The notes beneath the pieces were generated by a model. That model had not been told where the DNA came from, made no database searches, and was given only the letters and a program-made list of their open reading frames with translations. The position numbers were made by a program, and so were the translations under genes. DNA of 64,000 bases from Acidimicrobiales bacterium (lineage in GTDB: Bacteria; Actinomycetota; Acidimicrobiia; Acidimicrobiales; DATDAH01): NCBI GenBank assembly GCA_016794585.1, contig JAEUJM010000001.1, positions 124,001 to 188,000 of the forward strand, given 5' to 3'. How positions within the stretch are numbered: position 1 is the first letter of the stretch; each line of letters starts with the position of its first letter. Shown here piece by piece: positions 51,126 to 60,441 of the stretch.

Positions 51126-53567
51126 TCATGCCGCCCCCGGGTCGGCCGTAGCGGGGGGAGCGGCTGAGCTCGCCGCTTCGACCGTGACGTGGGGCACCAG
51201 CCGGTCGAGCCATCGCGGCATCCACCAGTTGCGGTCGCCGAGCAGCGCCATCGTGGCCGGCACGAGGACCATGCGGACGAGGGTGGCGTCGAGGAACACG
51301 GCGAGGGCCAGTCCCAGCCCGAAGACCTTGATCTCGCGGATGTCCTCGAACACGAACGACCCGAAGACCACGACCATGATCGCGGCGGCGGCGGTGATGA
51401 CCCGTGCGGTCGAGGCCAGGCCGTCGGCCACCGAGGTCGTGGCATCGCCCGTGCGGTCGTACTCCTCACGGATGCGGGAGAGCATGAAGACCTCGTAGTC
51501 CATCGACAGCCCGAAGACGATGGCGAAGAGCATGAGCGGGATGAACGGGTTGATCGGCCCCTGCTCGATGCCGAGGAGCGTGTCCCCCCAGCCCCACTGG
51601 AAGACGGCCACGACCACGCCGTAGGTGGCGGCGATCGAGAGCACGTTCATGAGCACGGCCTTCAGCGGGACCAGCACGGAGCGGAACACCACCAGCAGGA
51701 CCAGGAACGACACGCCCAGGACCGCGGCGAAGAAGAGCGGCATGCGCTCGGCCAGGTAGTCCGTGACGTCGATGTTGGTGGCAGCGCCGCCCGTGACGTG
51801 GACGTCGAGGCCGGCAGCAGCCGCCGCGGGGACCGCATCCTCACGGAGGGTGCGGACGAGGTCGGTGGTGGCCTCGTCCTGGGGTGCCGATGTCGGGATG
51901 AGGGTCATCAGGTAGGCGCTGGGGTCCGCCGGATCGTCGACGACGGGTGCGGTCACGGCAGCAACCCCGGGCGTCGCCACCAGGGCCGCGTGCAGGTCGT
52001 CGATGCTCGCATCGGTCGTGTCGGGCCCCGTCGTGGCGACGATCACGAAGGGGCCGTTGAATCCGGGGCCGAAGCCGTCGGCGAGCAGGTCGTACGCCTG
52101 ACGGGTGTCGGTGGCCTCCGGGAAGTTGCCTTCGTCGGTCCAGCCCAGGGTCAGGCCGAGCACCGGCGTGGCCAACACGACGAGGACGACCGCCGCGGCC
52201 ACCGCCCACGGCCACGGTCGCCGCTGGATGGTGCGGCTCCAGCGGTGCGACAGCGTCGTCTCGGCCGGCTTGGCCGCCCGGTGCGGCACCTCGCGTCGCA
52301 GGTCGGGGACGAAGCGACCCGCCACCAGCACCGAGACGGTCACGAGCACTCCGACGGCGACGAGCGGGGTGACGTCGATGCCGACACCGAGGAGAGCGAC
52401 CGCCGCACCGCCGGCGGCGAGCAGTCCCCGCCACCGGGTGACCTCGAGCCGCCCACCGGTCATGGCGATGAGGGCGGGCAGCAGGGTCACCGACGTGAAC
52501 ATGGTCGCGAGCACCGTGACCGAGATGCCGATCCCCATGCCCGAGAGCATCCCGATGCCGACGAGCAGGAGACCGAGCATGGAGACGACGACGGTGGCGC
52601 CGGCGAAGACGACGGCCCGGCCGGCCGTGCCCATCGCGACCACGAGGGCGTCCCTCGGCGGGTGGCCGGCGGCCGCCGCCTCCCGGTAGCGGGTGACGAT
52701 GAAGAGCGCGTAGTCGATGCCGACGCCCAGCCCGACCATCGTGCCGAGCAGCATCGTGTCCTCCGGCACGGTCGCCACCTGGGTGAGCAGGACGACCGAT
52801 CCGAGGCCGATGCCGACGCCGCCCAGTGCCACCGCGATGGGCAGGCCCATCGCCAGCACCGACCCGAACGAGACGATGAGCACCACGATGGCGAAGGCGA
52901 TGCCGATCAGCTCGGTCTGTGGTGGCTCGATGGTGGCCAGGTACTGGCCGCCCGCGAGGACCTCGAGGCCCTCGATCGACGGTGCCTCCTCGGCGATCAG
53001 CTCCCCGATCCGGGCCGACTCGGTGTCGTCGATGTCGGCCGAGAGGTGCACCGTGGCGAACGCGAGGCGGCCGGCCAGGGGCCCGGCCGTGGCGATCTGA
53101 CCCGCCCCCTGATCCGAGTAGGGCGAGACCACCGTGGCGCCCGGTGCGCTCGGGACGCCCTCCTCGTCGGGGAACCCCGCGTCCACGGTGGCGAAGAGCT
53201 CCTCCATCGCTCCGACCACTTCGGGATCGTCGACGCCCTGCTCGGCCCGGAACACGATCGTCCCGGACTGACCGCCGGTACCGAGCTCGGGGAAGTGGGC
53301 CTCCAGTGCCGCGAACCCGGCGTCGCTGTCGGAGGCCGGTGCCGCCGAACCGCTGTCGAAGGCGGGACCGACGGCGCCGGCGGCCACGAAGACCACGGCG
53401 AGGAGGCCGGCCCACAGGGCGACGGCCGCTCGGCGGTGGTCGAAGCACCAGGCACCGAGACGGCTGAGGAGGGAGCCGTCCCGCGGTGAGGCACCGTCAC
53501 CTCCTTCGTCGGCAGGCGGTGACACGGCAGGGGCGCGATCGATCATCGAGGTCGGCATGACCGCCAT
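51126..53567 (-). CDS. MMPL/RND-family membrane transporter
   Basis: Integral membrane protein of 813 aa with twelve helices in two halves, each with a large external loop. Seen: a first helix (AAVALWAGLLAVVFVAAGAVG), the GLGVGIDYALFIVTRYRE and FGLSMDYEVFMLSRIREEY motifs in the two pore halves, and proton-relay Asp-Tyr pairs. Actinobacterial MMPL proteins export lipids or siderophores or hydrophobic drugs. A cytosolic tail ends the protein. Starts at 53567, 53558 and 53546 are all in frame with none clearly favoured. It diverges from a two-component system. Confidence 0.92.
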   Translation of the reverse strand: MAVMPTSMIDRAPAVSPPADEGGDGASPRDGSLLSRLGAWCFDHRRAAVALWAGLLAVVFVAAGAVGPAFDSGSAAPASDSDAGFAALEAHFPELGTGGQSGTIVFRAEQGVDDPEVVGAMEELFATVDAGFPDEEGVPSAPGATVVSPYSDQGAGQIATAGPLAGRLAFATVHLSADIDDTESARIGELIAEEAPSIEGLEVLAGGQYLATIEPPQTELIGIAFAIVVLIVSFGSVLAMGLPIAVALGGVGIGLGSVVLLTQVATVPEDTMLLGTMVGLGVGIDYALFIVTRYREAAAAGHPPRDALVVAMGTAGRAVVFAGATVVVSMLGLLLVGIGMLSGMGIGISVTVLATMFTSVTLLPALIAMTGGRLEVTRWRGLLAAGGAAVALLGVGIDVTPLVAVGVLVTVSVLVAGRFVPDLRREVPHRAAKPAETTLSHRWSRTIQRRPWPWAVAAAVVLVVLATPVLGLTLGWTDEGNFPEATDTRQAYDLLADGFGPGFNGPFVIVATTGPDTTDASIDDLHAALVATPGVAAVTAPVVDDPADPSAYLMTLIPTSAPQDEATTDLVRTLREDAVPAAAAAGLDVHVTGGAATNIDVTDYLAERMPLFFAAVLGVSFLVLLVVFRSVLVPLKAVLMNVLSIAATYGVVVAVFQWGWGDTLLGIEQGPINPFIPLMLFAIVFGLSMDYEVFMLSRIREEYDRTGDATTSVADGLASTARVITAAAAIMVVVFGSFVFEDIREIKVFGLGLALAVFLDATLVRMVLVPATMALLGDRNWWMPRWLDRLVPHVTVEAASSAAPPATADPGAA

Positions 53568-53592
53568 CTTCGGGAGGACACTGCCACGCCAC

Positions 53593-53625
53593 ATCAGGCG
53601 TCCGGCCACTTCGGCATCGCCTGAT
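53593..53625. promoter_or_regulatory. Inverted repeat in the MMPL/kinase divergent region
   Basis: ATCAGGCG (53593-53600) and CGCCTGAT (53618-53625) form a perfect 8-bp inverted repeat with a 17-bp spacer, 26 bp before the MMPL start. It is a candidate operator for the neighbouring response regulator. Confidence 0.4.
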
Positions 53626-53678
53626 CGGCCGACTCCCGAACCGTCCTTTCGGCTGATCCCCACCCGGATGGGTTCTCG

Positions 53679-53684
53679 TACCCT
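53679..53684 (+). promoter_or_regulatory. -10 box for the histidine kinase gene (leaderless)
   Basis: TACCCT followed by six nt and GTG 53691, with no Shine-Dalgarno. Confidence 0.55.
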
Positions 53685-53690
53685 TGCCCC

Positions 53691-54842
53691 GTGGTGCTGC
53701 TGACGAGTCGTCCGTACTGGGCAGAGCCACGAGCCGCCGATCCCACCGGACCGACACCGCGCGACTGGTGGCTCGTCGGGGTCGTGGTCGTGGTGGCGGC
53801 GATCGAGACGGTCGCCCGCGACCAGATGGTGTGGCGGTGGCCCTCCCTGGCCGTGACGGTCGCCGTCGCCTGCCTGCTGCCCTGGCGCCGGGTCCACCCC
53901 CTTCTGGTCGTGGCCCTGGTGTTCGGGACGATGAGCCTGGGCCACACGGTGGCGCTCGTCCGCGACGTGACCTGGGACGGGCTGTTCGTCAGCCTCGTAC
54001 TGCTCCTGCTGCCGTACTCGCTGACGCGATGGGGGTCCGGGCGCGAGGTTGGCTTGGGCCTCCTCGTGCTCTCGATCCCGGTGGTGCTGACCGCGGCCGC
54101 CGGTGCACCGGTGGGCGACATCGTCGGCGGGGCCATCGTGCTCCTGCTCGCCTGCGCCGTGGGCGTCGCCGTCCGCTACGCCGTCGAGCTGCGGGCCGAG
54201 GAGGTGGCCGGGCTGCGAGCGCGCGAGCGTGAGGAGCTCGCCCGCGAGCTCCACGACACCGTCGCCCACCACGTCTCCGCCATCGCCGTGCGGGCCCAGG
54301 CCGGCCGGGTCGTGGCGGCCACCCGGCCCGAAGCCGCGGTTGACGCGCTCTCGGTGATCGAGGAGGAGGCGACCCGCGCCCTCGAGGAGATGCGATCGAT
54401 GGTCGGCACGCTGCGCCAGGGCGACCAAGCGGACCTGCGGCCCCAGCAGGGCATCCGCGACCTGTGCCGCCTGGAGCACCGCGGTGGCGGACCCGGTCCC
54501 CGCGTGGTGGTGACGGTCGCCGGGGAGGTCGACGAGCTCCGCCCGGCGGTCGATGCGGCCTGCTTCCGTCTCGCGCAGGAAGCCGTGACGAACGCGCTGC
54601 GCCACGCCCGCCAGGCCTCCGAGGTCGAGGTGCGGGTCGAGGCCGACGACGACGACGTGCGCCTCACGGTCGTCGACGACGGGCGCGCCACGGTCGGGCC
54701 GACGGCCTCGGCCCCGGGGTTCGGGCTGGTCGGAATGGCCGAGCGGGCCAAGCTCCTCGGGGGCACGTTCGCCGCCGGGCCCGCTCCTGGCGGGGGCTGG
54801 ACCGTCACGGCCACGCTGCCCCGTCGGGCGGTGACGGCGTGA
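53691..54842 (+). CDS. Sensor histidine kinase (NarL/DesK type)
   Basis: Membrane sensor kinase of 383 aa. About five hydrophobic segments in residues 27-165 without a large external loop, so it may sense the membrane itself. A HisKA_3 dimerisation/phosphorylation box (ELARELHDTVAHHVSAIAV) starts near 183, and the ATPase domain has AQEAVTNALRHA and GFGLVGMAERAKLLGG. The GTG has a -10 box six nt upstream. Its stop overlaps the regulator start (GTGA). Sitting opposite the MMPL transporter, it probably controls that transporter (inference). Confidence 0.92.
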   Translation: MVLLTSRPYWAEPRAADPTGPTPRDWWLVGVVVVVAAIETVARDQMVWRWPSLAVTVAVACLLPWRRVHPLLVVALVFGTMSLGHTVALVRDVTWDGLFVSLVLLLLPYSLTRWGSGREVGLGLLVLSIPVVLTAAAGAPVGDIVGGAIVLLLACAVGVAVRYAVELRAEEVAGLRAREREELARELHDTVAHHVSAIAVRAQAGRVVAATRPEAAVDALSVIEEEATRALEEMRSMVGTLRQGDQADLRPQQGIRDLCRLEHRGGGPGPRVVVTVAGEVDELRPAVDAACFRLAQEAVTNALRHARQASEVEVRVEADDDDVRLTVVDDGRATVGPTASAPGFGLVGMAERAKLLGGTFAAGPAPGGGWTVTATLPRRAVTA

Positions 54843-55498
54843 CCATCCGCGTGCTGATCGCCGACGACCAGGACATCGTGCGCACCGGTCTGCGCATGAT
54901 CCTCGACGCACAGCCCGGCATCGAGGTCGTGGGCGACGCCGCCGACGGCCTGGAGGCGCTCGATCTCGCGCGCCAGCTGCGCCCCGACGTGTGCCTGTTC
55001 GACATCCGCATGCCCGAGCTCGACGGCATCGAGCTCACCCGCCGGCTGGCGGGCCCCGACGTGACCGATCCACTCGCCATCGTGGTCATCACGACCTTCG
55101 ACCTGGACGAGTACGTGCACGGCGCGCTGAAGGCCGGCGCCCGCGGGTTCCTGCTGAAGGATGCCGGGCCCGAATTGCTCGCTCAGGCGGTGCGCTGCGC
55201 GGCCAGCGGCGACGCACTGATCGCCCCCAGCGTGACGGCTCGCCTGCTGTCGGCCTTCGCCGAGCTCGGCGATTCCCCACGGTCGCCGGGGGCGCAGCCG
55301 TTCGACCCGCTGTCCGAACGCGAGGAGGAGGTGTTGGTCACCGTCGCCCGCGGCCGCACCAACGCGGAGATCGCCGACGACCTGTGCATCAGCCTCAGCA
55401 CCGTGAAGACCCACCTCGCCAGCCTCATGCAGAAGCTCGGCGCCCGGAACCGGGTCGAGCTGGCGATGTGGGCCTACGAGACCAACCGAGTGAGCTAA
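54839..55498 (+). CDS. LuxR/NarL-family response regulator
   Basis: Regulator of 219 aa. Receiver domain 1-120 with ADDQ, the phosphoacceptor Asp in [13 protein letters not shown], and the conserved Thr/Lys region (ITTF...[11 protein letters not shown]). A C-terminal LuxR helix-turn-helix ([40 protein letters not shown]). The GTG at 54839 overlaps the kinase stop, so the pair is co-translated. Its stop codon overlaps that of the convergent GGDEF-EAL gene. Confidence 0.94.
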   Translation: MTIRVLIADDQDIVRTGLRMILDAQPGIEVVGDAADGLEALDLARQLRPDVCLFDIRMPELDGIELTRRLAGPDVTDPLAIVVITTFDLDEYVHGALKAGARGFLLKDAGPELLAQAVRCAASGDALIAPSVTARLLSAFAELGDSPRSPGAQPFDPLSEREEEVLVTVARGRTNAEIADDLCISLSTVKTHLASLMQKLGARNRVELAMWAYETNRVS

Positions 55499-57396
55499 CT
55501 GGCGAGCTCGGAGCGGCGGCGGGGGACCCGGCTGACGGGCGGCACCACGGTGCCGGCGGGGCCGGCGGGGGCCTGGCGTCGAGGCGCCATCAGGGGCTGG
55601 GGCTCGTGCGGGCGGGGCGCATCGCGCTGGACCGGCCCGGCGGCCGCAGCGGGTGCAGGGGCGGGCGCCGCGGCTGCGGACGCCTCGGCGCGCTCGGCGT
55701 CCACGGCGCGGGCCATGCGGGCGGCGAGGGCGGCACGGCCGGCCTGGGCGGCCGCGGCCGCCACCTCGGTCTCGCTGCCGGGCCACGCGGCGGGGGACTG
55801 GGCGGGGATCTCCGCCGGGCGGGCGGTCGGCGCCGGCTGGGGCATGGGCGGACGGGGCGCGGCGGCGGGCTCGGCGGGCAGGAGCACCTCGGCCGGGGCC
55901 GCGATGCCGCGCTGGGGCAGCGACTCCCCGCCACGGGGAGGTGCCTGGGTGCGGGTGAGGGAGATGTCGTAGAGCATGTCCTCGATGACCTGGGCCGCGA
56001 CCGGGTGGCCGAAGAGGTAGCCCTGGGCCCGGTTGCACTTCAGGCGGCGGAGCGCCTCGAGCTGCTGAGGGGTCTCGACCCCCTCGGCGATGGTGATCAT
56101 GCCGAGCTCGTTGGCCAGGGCGAGCATCAGCTCGACGATGGCCGTGTCCTCCCGGGCCATGCCGAGGCCCGAGACGAACTGGCGGTCGATCTTCATCACG
56201 TCGGAGCGGAAGGTGCGCACCGACTGGATGGACGAGGAGCCGGTGCCGAAGTCGTCGAGGGCGAGGGAGACGCCCAGCTCCTTGGCCTGGCGCAGCATCG
56301 TCCAAGCGGTGTCGAGGTCGTCGCGGAGCGCTGCCTCCGAGACCTCCAGGCAGAGCTGAGGTGGGCGCACGCCGGCGGGGACCGACACGGCGTCGCGGAG
56401 CACGTCGAGGAAGTCGCTCTGGGCCACCTGTCGGGCGGAGACGTTGACGGTCATGTCGATGGGGCCGAGGTCGGGGTAGGCCTGCTGCCACTGGACCACC
56501 TGGCGACAGGCCTCCTGGAGCACCCACTCGCCGACCGGGACGATGAGGCCGGTCTCCTCCATGGCGGGGAGGAACTCGCCGGGGCTGATGAGGCCCCGCT
56601 CGGGGTCCATCCACCGGATGAGGGCCTCGACACCGGTCATGCGGTCGTTCTCGAGGTTGATGATGGGGAGGTAGAGCAGCTGGAACTCACCGCGGGCGAG
56701 GGCCTCGGTCAGGCGGCGGTTGGCGTTCGCCGGGGTGAGGCGGGCGTGCATCGACTGCTCGAACATGGCGATGGAGCCGGGCCCGTCGTCCTTGGCCTTG
56801 TAGAGGGCGACCTCGGCGTCGAGCAGCACCGACCCGACGTCGCTCAGGCGCTCGTCGGTGACGGTCAGGCCCACGCAGGCGTCCAGGGCGATCAGGTCCT
56901 GGTCCACCTGGAAGGGGGTCTGGATGGCGCCGAGCACCCGGCGGGCGAGCTGCTCGGCGGCCGTGGAGTCGGGGATCTCGGGGCAGAGCATGGCGAACTG
57001 GGTGCCGGCGCTGCGGATGAGCTTGTCCTGAGGGCGGAGCACGGTGCGCAGGCGGGCCACGATGGCCTTCATGAGCTCGTCGCCGATGTTGGCGCCGTAC
57101 GCGTCGTTGATGTGCTTGAAGCGGTCGAGGTCGATCAGCATCGTGGCCGCTCGGGCGGAATGTCGCCGCGAGGACGCGAGGCAGTCGGCCACCCAGGGCT
57201 CGAGCACCGAGCGGTTGGGCAACCCGGTGAGTCGGTCGTGGTGGGCGAGCTGGTTCAGCTCGGCCTCCACCTGCCGGCGGGCGCGCCGCTCTCGCACGGC
57301 CACGGCAGCAGCGATGGCCACGACCACCGCGGCGAGCACCAGCGTCACGAGCAACACGGCAGACCTCGATCCGAGAGAGACACTTGGGTTACTCAT
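55495..57396 (-). CDS. Membrane GGDEF-EAL protein with degenerate GGDEF site
   Basis: Predicted 633 aa protein. One N-terminal membrane helix (about 13-34), a GGDEF-like domain about 45-215, an EAL domain about 225-480 and a long Ala/Pro-rich tail. The GGDEF site reads SAGTQFAML, so cyclase activity is improbable; the EAL motifs [21 protein letters not shown] and EGVET are kept, so c-di-GMP hydrolysis is probable. The GGDEF domain may bind GTP as a regulator. GGGAAGGG precedes the ATG. It shares stop-codon bases with the convergent response regulator. Confidence 0.9.
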   Translation of the reverse strand: MSNPSVSLGSRSAVLLVTLVLAAVVVAIAAAVAVRERRARRQVEAELNQLAHHDRLTGLPNRSVLEPWVADCLASSRRHSARAATMLIDLDRFKHINDAYGANIGDELMKAIVARLRTVLRPQDKLIRSAGTQFAMLCPEIPDSTAAEQLARRVLGAIQTPFQVDQDLIALDACVGLTVTDERLSDVGSVLLDAEVALYKAKDDGPGSIAMFEQSMHARLTPANANRRLTEALARGEFQLLYLPIINLENDRMTGVEALIRWMDPERGLISPGEFLPAMEETGLIVPVGEWVLQEACRQVVQWQQAYPDLGPIDMTVNVSARQVAQSDFLDVLRDAVSVPAGVRPPQLCLEVSEAALRDDLDTAWTMLRQAKELGVSLALDDFGTGSSSIQSVRTFRSDVMKIDRQFVSGLGMAREDTAIVELMLALANELGMITIAEGVETPQQLEALRRLKCNRAQGYLFGHPVAAQVIEDMLYDISLTRTQAPPRGGESLPQRGIAAPAEVLLPAEPAAAPRPPMPQPAPTARPAEIPAQSPAAWPGSETEVAAAAAQAGRAALAARMARAVDAERAEASAAAAPAPAPAAAAGPVQRDAPRPHEPQPLMAPRRQAPAGPAGTVVPPVSRVPRRRSELAS

Positions 57397-57454
57397 CGGT
57401 GCCCTTCCCGGCGAGTTGAGCCGGGGTGAGAGGGGTGCTGCTACACATCAGGCC

Positions 57455-58648
57455 ATGGCCGGCATCGATCTCCCCCGAGTGCGCCACGACACCCCCGGCG
57501 TCGCCCACGTGGCCCACTTCAACAACGCCGGCGCGGCCCTGCCCACCCGACCGGTGCTGGACGCCATGACCGACCACCTGTGGCTGGAGGCCAGGGTGGG
57601 CGGCTACGAGGCGGCTGCCATCCGGCGGGACGAGCTCGACCGCTTCTACGACGTCGCCGCTGCCCTCGTCGGCGGCCGCGCCGACCAGATCGCCTTCACC
57701 GACAACGCCACCCGGGCCTGGGACCTCGGCTTCTACGGCGTGCCCCTCGGCGAGGGCGACCGCATCCTGGTGTCGAAGTCCGAGTACGCCAGCAACGTCA
57801 TCGCCATGCTCCAGGTGGCGGCCCGCACCGGCGCCTCGATCGAGGTCGTGCCCGACGACGAGCACGGCCAACTCGACGTCGACGCGCTGGCCCACCTGCT
57901 CGACGAGCGGGTGAAGCTGGTCGCCGCGGTGCACGTCCCCACCCAGGGCGGGCTGGTCAACCCGGCCGAGGCCATCGGCGCCGTCGTCCGGGAGAGCGAG
58001 GCGCTCTACCTGCTCGACGCCTGCCAGTCGACGGGGCAGCTCCCCATCGACGTCGCCGCCATCGGGTGCGACGTGCTCTGCGCCACCGGCCGCAAGTTCC
58101 TACGCGGCCCGCGGGGGACGGGGTTCCTGTGGGTCTCGGACCGGGCCCTCGACATCGTCGACCCGCCGGTGCTCGACCTCTTCAGCGCCTCGTGGGAGGA
58201 CGACCGGCGCTACGAGGTGCGCGGCGATGCCCGCCGCTTCGAGCTGTGGGAGGTCGGCGTGGCCGCGAAGCTCGGCCTCGTCACGGCCATCGACTACGCG
58301 CTGGACCTGGGGCTCGAGGCCATCGAGGAGCGTGTCGTCGACCTTGCCGGGCAGATCCGCACGCGCCTCGGGGCCCTGCACGGCGTGTGGGTCCACGACC
58401 GGGGCGAGCGGCGCTGCGGCATCGTCACCTTCACCGTCGACGGGTGGGACGCCGCGGACGTCTCCCAGGCCCTGCGCGAGCAGCAGATCAACACCTCGGT
58501 CACCGCGATCACGGGGGCACGCTGGGACCTCGCCGACCGGGGTCTCGACCGCATGGTCCGGGCCTCGGTGCACTACTACAACACCAACCAGGAGCTCGAC
58601 CGCCTGATCGACGCCGTGGCCGACCTCAGCGTCCGCCCGGCACCCTGA
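57455..58648 (+). CDS. egtE: PLP-dependent hercynylcysteine sulfoxide lyase-like protein (EgtE-like)
   Basis: Class V aminotransferase-fold protein of 397 aa. Seen: HFNNAGAALPTRPVLDAM near the start, AFTDNATRAWDLGF, LYLLDACQSTGQLPIDV with the ring-binding Asp, and CATGRKFLRGPRGTGFLW with the PLP Lys. It could be a cysteine-desulfurase-like enzyme in other settings, but directly facing egtD it fits EgtE, which releases ergothioneine from its cysteine-sulfoxide precursor. It is convergent with egtD, three bp between stops. ACACAT six nt before the ATG may be a -10 box. Confidence 0.85.
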   Translation: MAGIDLPRVRHDTPGVAHVAHFNNAGAALPTRPVLDAMTDHLWLEARVGGYEAAAIRRDELDRFYDVAAALVGGRADQIAFTDNATRAWDLGFYGVPLGEGDRILVSKSEYASNVIAMLQVAARTGASIEVVPDDEHGQLDVDALAHLLDERVKLVAAVHVPTQGGLVNPAEAIGAVVRESEALYLLDACQSTGQLPIDVAAIGCDVLCATGRKFLRGPRGTGFLWVSDRALDIVDPPVLDLFSASWEDDRRYEVRGDARRFELWEVGVAAKLGLVTAIDYALDLGLEAIEERVVDLAGQIRTRLGALHGVWVHDRGERRCGIVTFTVDGWDAADVSQALREQQINTSVTAITGARWDLADRGLDRMVRASVHYYNTNQELDRLIDAVADLSVRPAP

Positions 58649-58651
58649 GTG

Positions 58652-59641
58652 TCAGCGGCGGACGCTGAGGCTGAGGGCGAAGTCCCCGGCCGCATCGGTC
58701 CACCACTCGCGGAGCTCGAAGCCCGCAGCAGCCACCTCGTCGGCCACCCGGTCCCGGCGGAACTTCGCGCTGATCTCGGTGCGGATCTCCTCGCCGTCGG
58801 CCAGGTCGACCACCAGGTCGAGGTCGCGGACCTGGACCCGCTGAGCGCCGAGCGAGCGGAGGCGCATCTCGATCCACTCGGCCTCGTCGTCCCACGACGC
58901 CACGTGGGCGAAGCGGTCGAGGTCGAGGTCGGCGCCGAGGTGGCGGTTGATGACGGCCAGCACGTTCTTGTTGAACGCCGCGGTGACCCCGGCGGCGTCG
59001 TCGTAGGCGCGCACGAGGCGGTCGGGGCCCTTCACCAGGTCGGTACCGAGCAGCAGGCCGTCGCCGGGGCGGAGCGCACCGGCCAGGGCTGCGAAGAAGG
59101 TGGCCCGCTGGGCGGGGTCGAGGTTGCCGATGGTGCCGCCGAGGAAGGCCACCAGCCGTGGCCCGTCGCCGGGCAGGGTGGCGAGGGCCGGCAGGTGGCG
59201 TTCGAAGTCGCCCACCACGGCGCCCACGGCGAGGGCGGGGTACTGCTCGGCCAGCGCCGCCGCCGAGGAGCGGAGGAAGTCCTCGCTGACGTCGAAGGGC
59301 ACGTAGCGGGCGAGGCGCCCGTCGGCGACCATGGCGTCGAGCAGGACGCGGGTCTTCTCCGACGACCCGGAGCCGAGCTCGACGAGCGTCTCCGCCCCGA
59401 AGGCGGCGACCGCGGGAGCCACGCGCCCGATGATCTCCGCCTCCCGGCGGGTGGGGTAGTACTCGTCGAGGCGGGTGATCTCGTCGAAGAGCTCGGAGCC
59501 GCGCTGGTCGTAGAACCACTTGGGCGGCAGCACCTTGGGCTGGGCGGTGAGCCCGGATCGGACGTCGGCGCTGAGGGCCCGCTCGAGCTCGTCGGGACGG
59601 AGGTGCACGTCGACGGGGAGCAGGGTGGGGGAGGAGGGCAC
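58652..59641 (-). CDS. egtD: L-histidine N-alpha-methyltransferase EgtD
   Basis: SAM-dependent enzyme of 329 aa that trimethylates histidine to hercynine, the first ergothioneine step. Seen: [27 protein letters not shown], the SAM loop [41 protein letters not shown] and a SAKFRRDRV segment, all typical of EgtD. Normal length. It is the last gene of the egtABCD run; GTG start. The gap from the egtC stop is 45 nt, so it may be less strongly coupled. Confidence 0.96.
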   Translation of the reverse strand: MPSSPTLLPVDVHLRPDELERALSADVRSGLTAQPKVLPPKWFYDQRGSELFDEITRLDEYYPTRREAEIIGRVAPAVAAFGAETLVELGSGSSEKTRVLLDAMVADGRLARYVPFDVSEDFLRSSAAALAEQYPALAVGAVVGDFERHLPALATLPGDGPRLVAFLGGTIGNLDPAQRATFFAALAGALRPGDGLLLGTDLVKGPDRLVRAYDDAAGVTAAFNKNVLAVINRHLGADLDLDRFAHVASWDDEAEWIEMRLRSLGAQRVQVRDLDLVVDLADGEEIRTEISAKFRRDRVADEVAAAGFELREWWTDAAGDFALSLSVRR

Positions 59642-59686
59642 GGGGGTCTCGTTTCGAGGACGGTGGGACGGTTCGGGTGCGTGTGG

Positions 59687-60439
59687 TCAGGCGGGAGGGG
59701 CGAGGGGCTCGACGTCCAGGGCACCGGCGGTGCCGGTGACCACGGAGCGGTCGGGCACCTCCCGCCAGCGCGGATCGGTGTCATTGGGCTCGGATGCGAC
59801 GACGGTGCGCTCGCCGTCGGCCAGGCACCAGAGGGAGTCGCCCACCCGGGTGGCGGCCAGCGTGCGGCCGTCGGTGAGGACGAGGTTGAGACGCCCGCCG
59901 GAGCGCTGCTCGACCTCGGCCACGACCCGGCGGAGCGCGTCGCCGGGGGAGGCGCCGGCGGCCAGGGCGGCGAGGGTCAGGTGGAACAGCACCTCGCTGT
60001 CGGAGGCCCCGAGGATGGCCGACTCCTGCTCCGGGGTGAGGAGGCGGCGGAGCTCGGCGCCGACGCCGCGGCGGAAGCCCTCGACCGCTCCGTTGTGGGC
60101 GAACAGCCACGGGCCCGAGGTGAAGGGCGGCGTGCCGCTGGCCTCGGTCGGGGCGGGGGCCGTGGCGCCTCGGACCGCGGCGACCACCGCGGTCGAGGCG
60201 ACCAACCCGCTGAAGCTGGCGAAGGACCGGTCGGCCCACATCGGCAGCGTGGTGCGGTGCACTCCCGGTTCCGGACGGCGGGCGAGGTCGTACCAGCCCA
60301 CCCCGAAGCCGTCGGCGTTGACGGTTCCGCTCACCTGCTGCTCGGGGGCCCAGGCCTGATGGGCCAACCCGTGGGGCGGGTCGACGAGGAGCGCCTCGAG
60401 GGTGGCGGGCGGGCCGAGGCAGGCGAAGAGGCGGCACAT
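59687..60439 (-). CDS. egtC: Gamma-glutamyl hercynylcysteine S-oxide hydrolase EgtC
   Basis: Class II glutamine-amidotransferase-fold hydrolase of 250 aa that removes the gamma-glutamyl group in ergothioneine synthesis. Seen: MCRLFACLG with Cys2, which becomes the N-terminal nucleophile after removal of Met, NADGFGVGWY, an FAHNGAVEGF block and SDSEVLFHLTLAAL. The start fixes the Cys at position 2. It begins two nt after the egtB stop, so it is in the same operon. Confidence 0.95.
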   Translation of the reverse strand: MCRLFACLGPPATLEALLVDPPHGLAHQAWAPEQQVSGTVNADGFGVGWYDLARRPEPGVHRTTLPMWADRSFASFSGLVASTAVVAAVRGATAPAPTEASGTPPFTSGPWLFAHNGAVEGFRRGVGAELRRLLTPEQESAILGASDSEVLFHLTLAALAAGASPGDALRRVVAEVEQRSGGRLNLVLTDGRTLAATRVGDSLWCLADGERTVVASEPNDTDPRWREVPDRSVVTGTAGALDVEPLAPPA

Positions 60440-60441
60440 GG

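Noticed and set aside
54176-56614. Minus-strand frame across the two-component system and EAL gene
   Set aside because: Arg/Pro-rich composition without motifs; the real genes use other frames.
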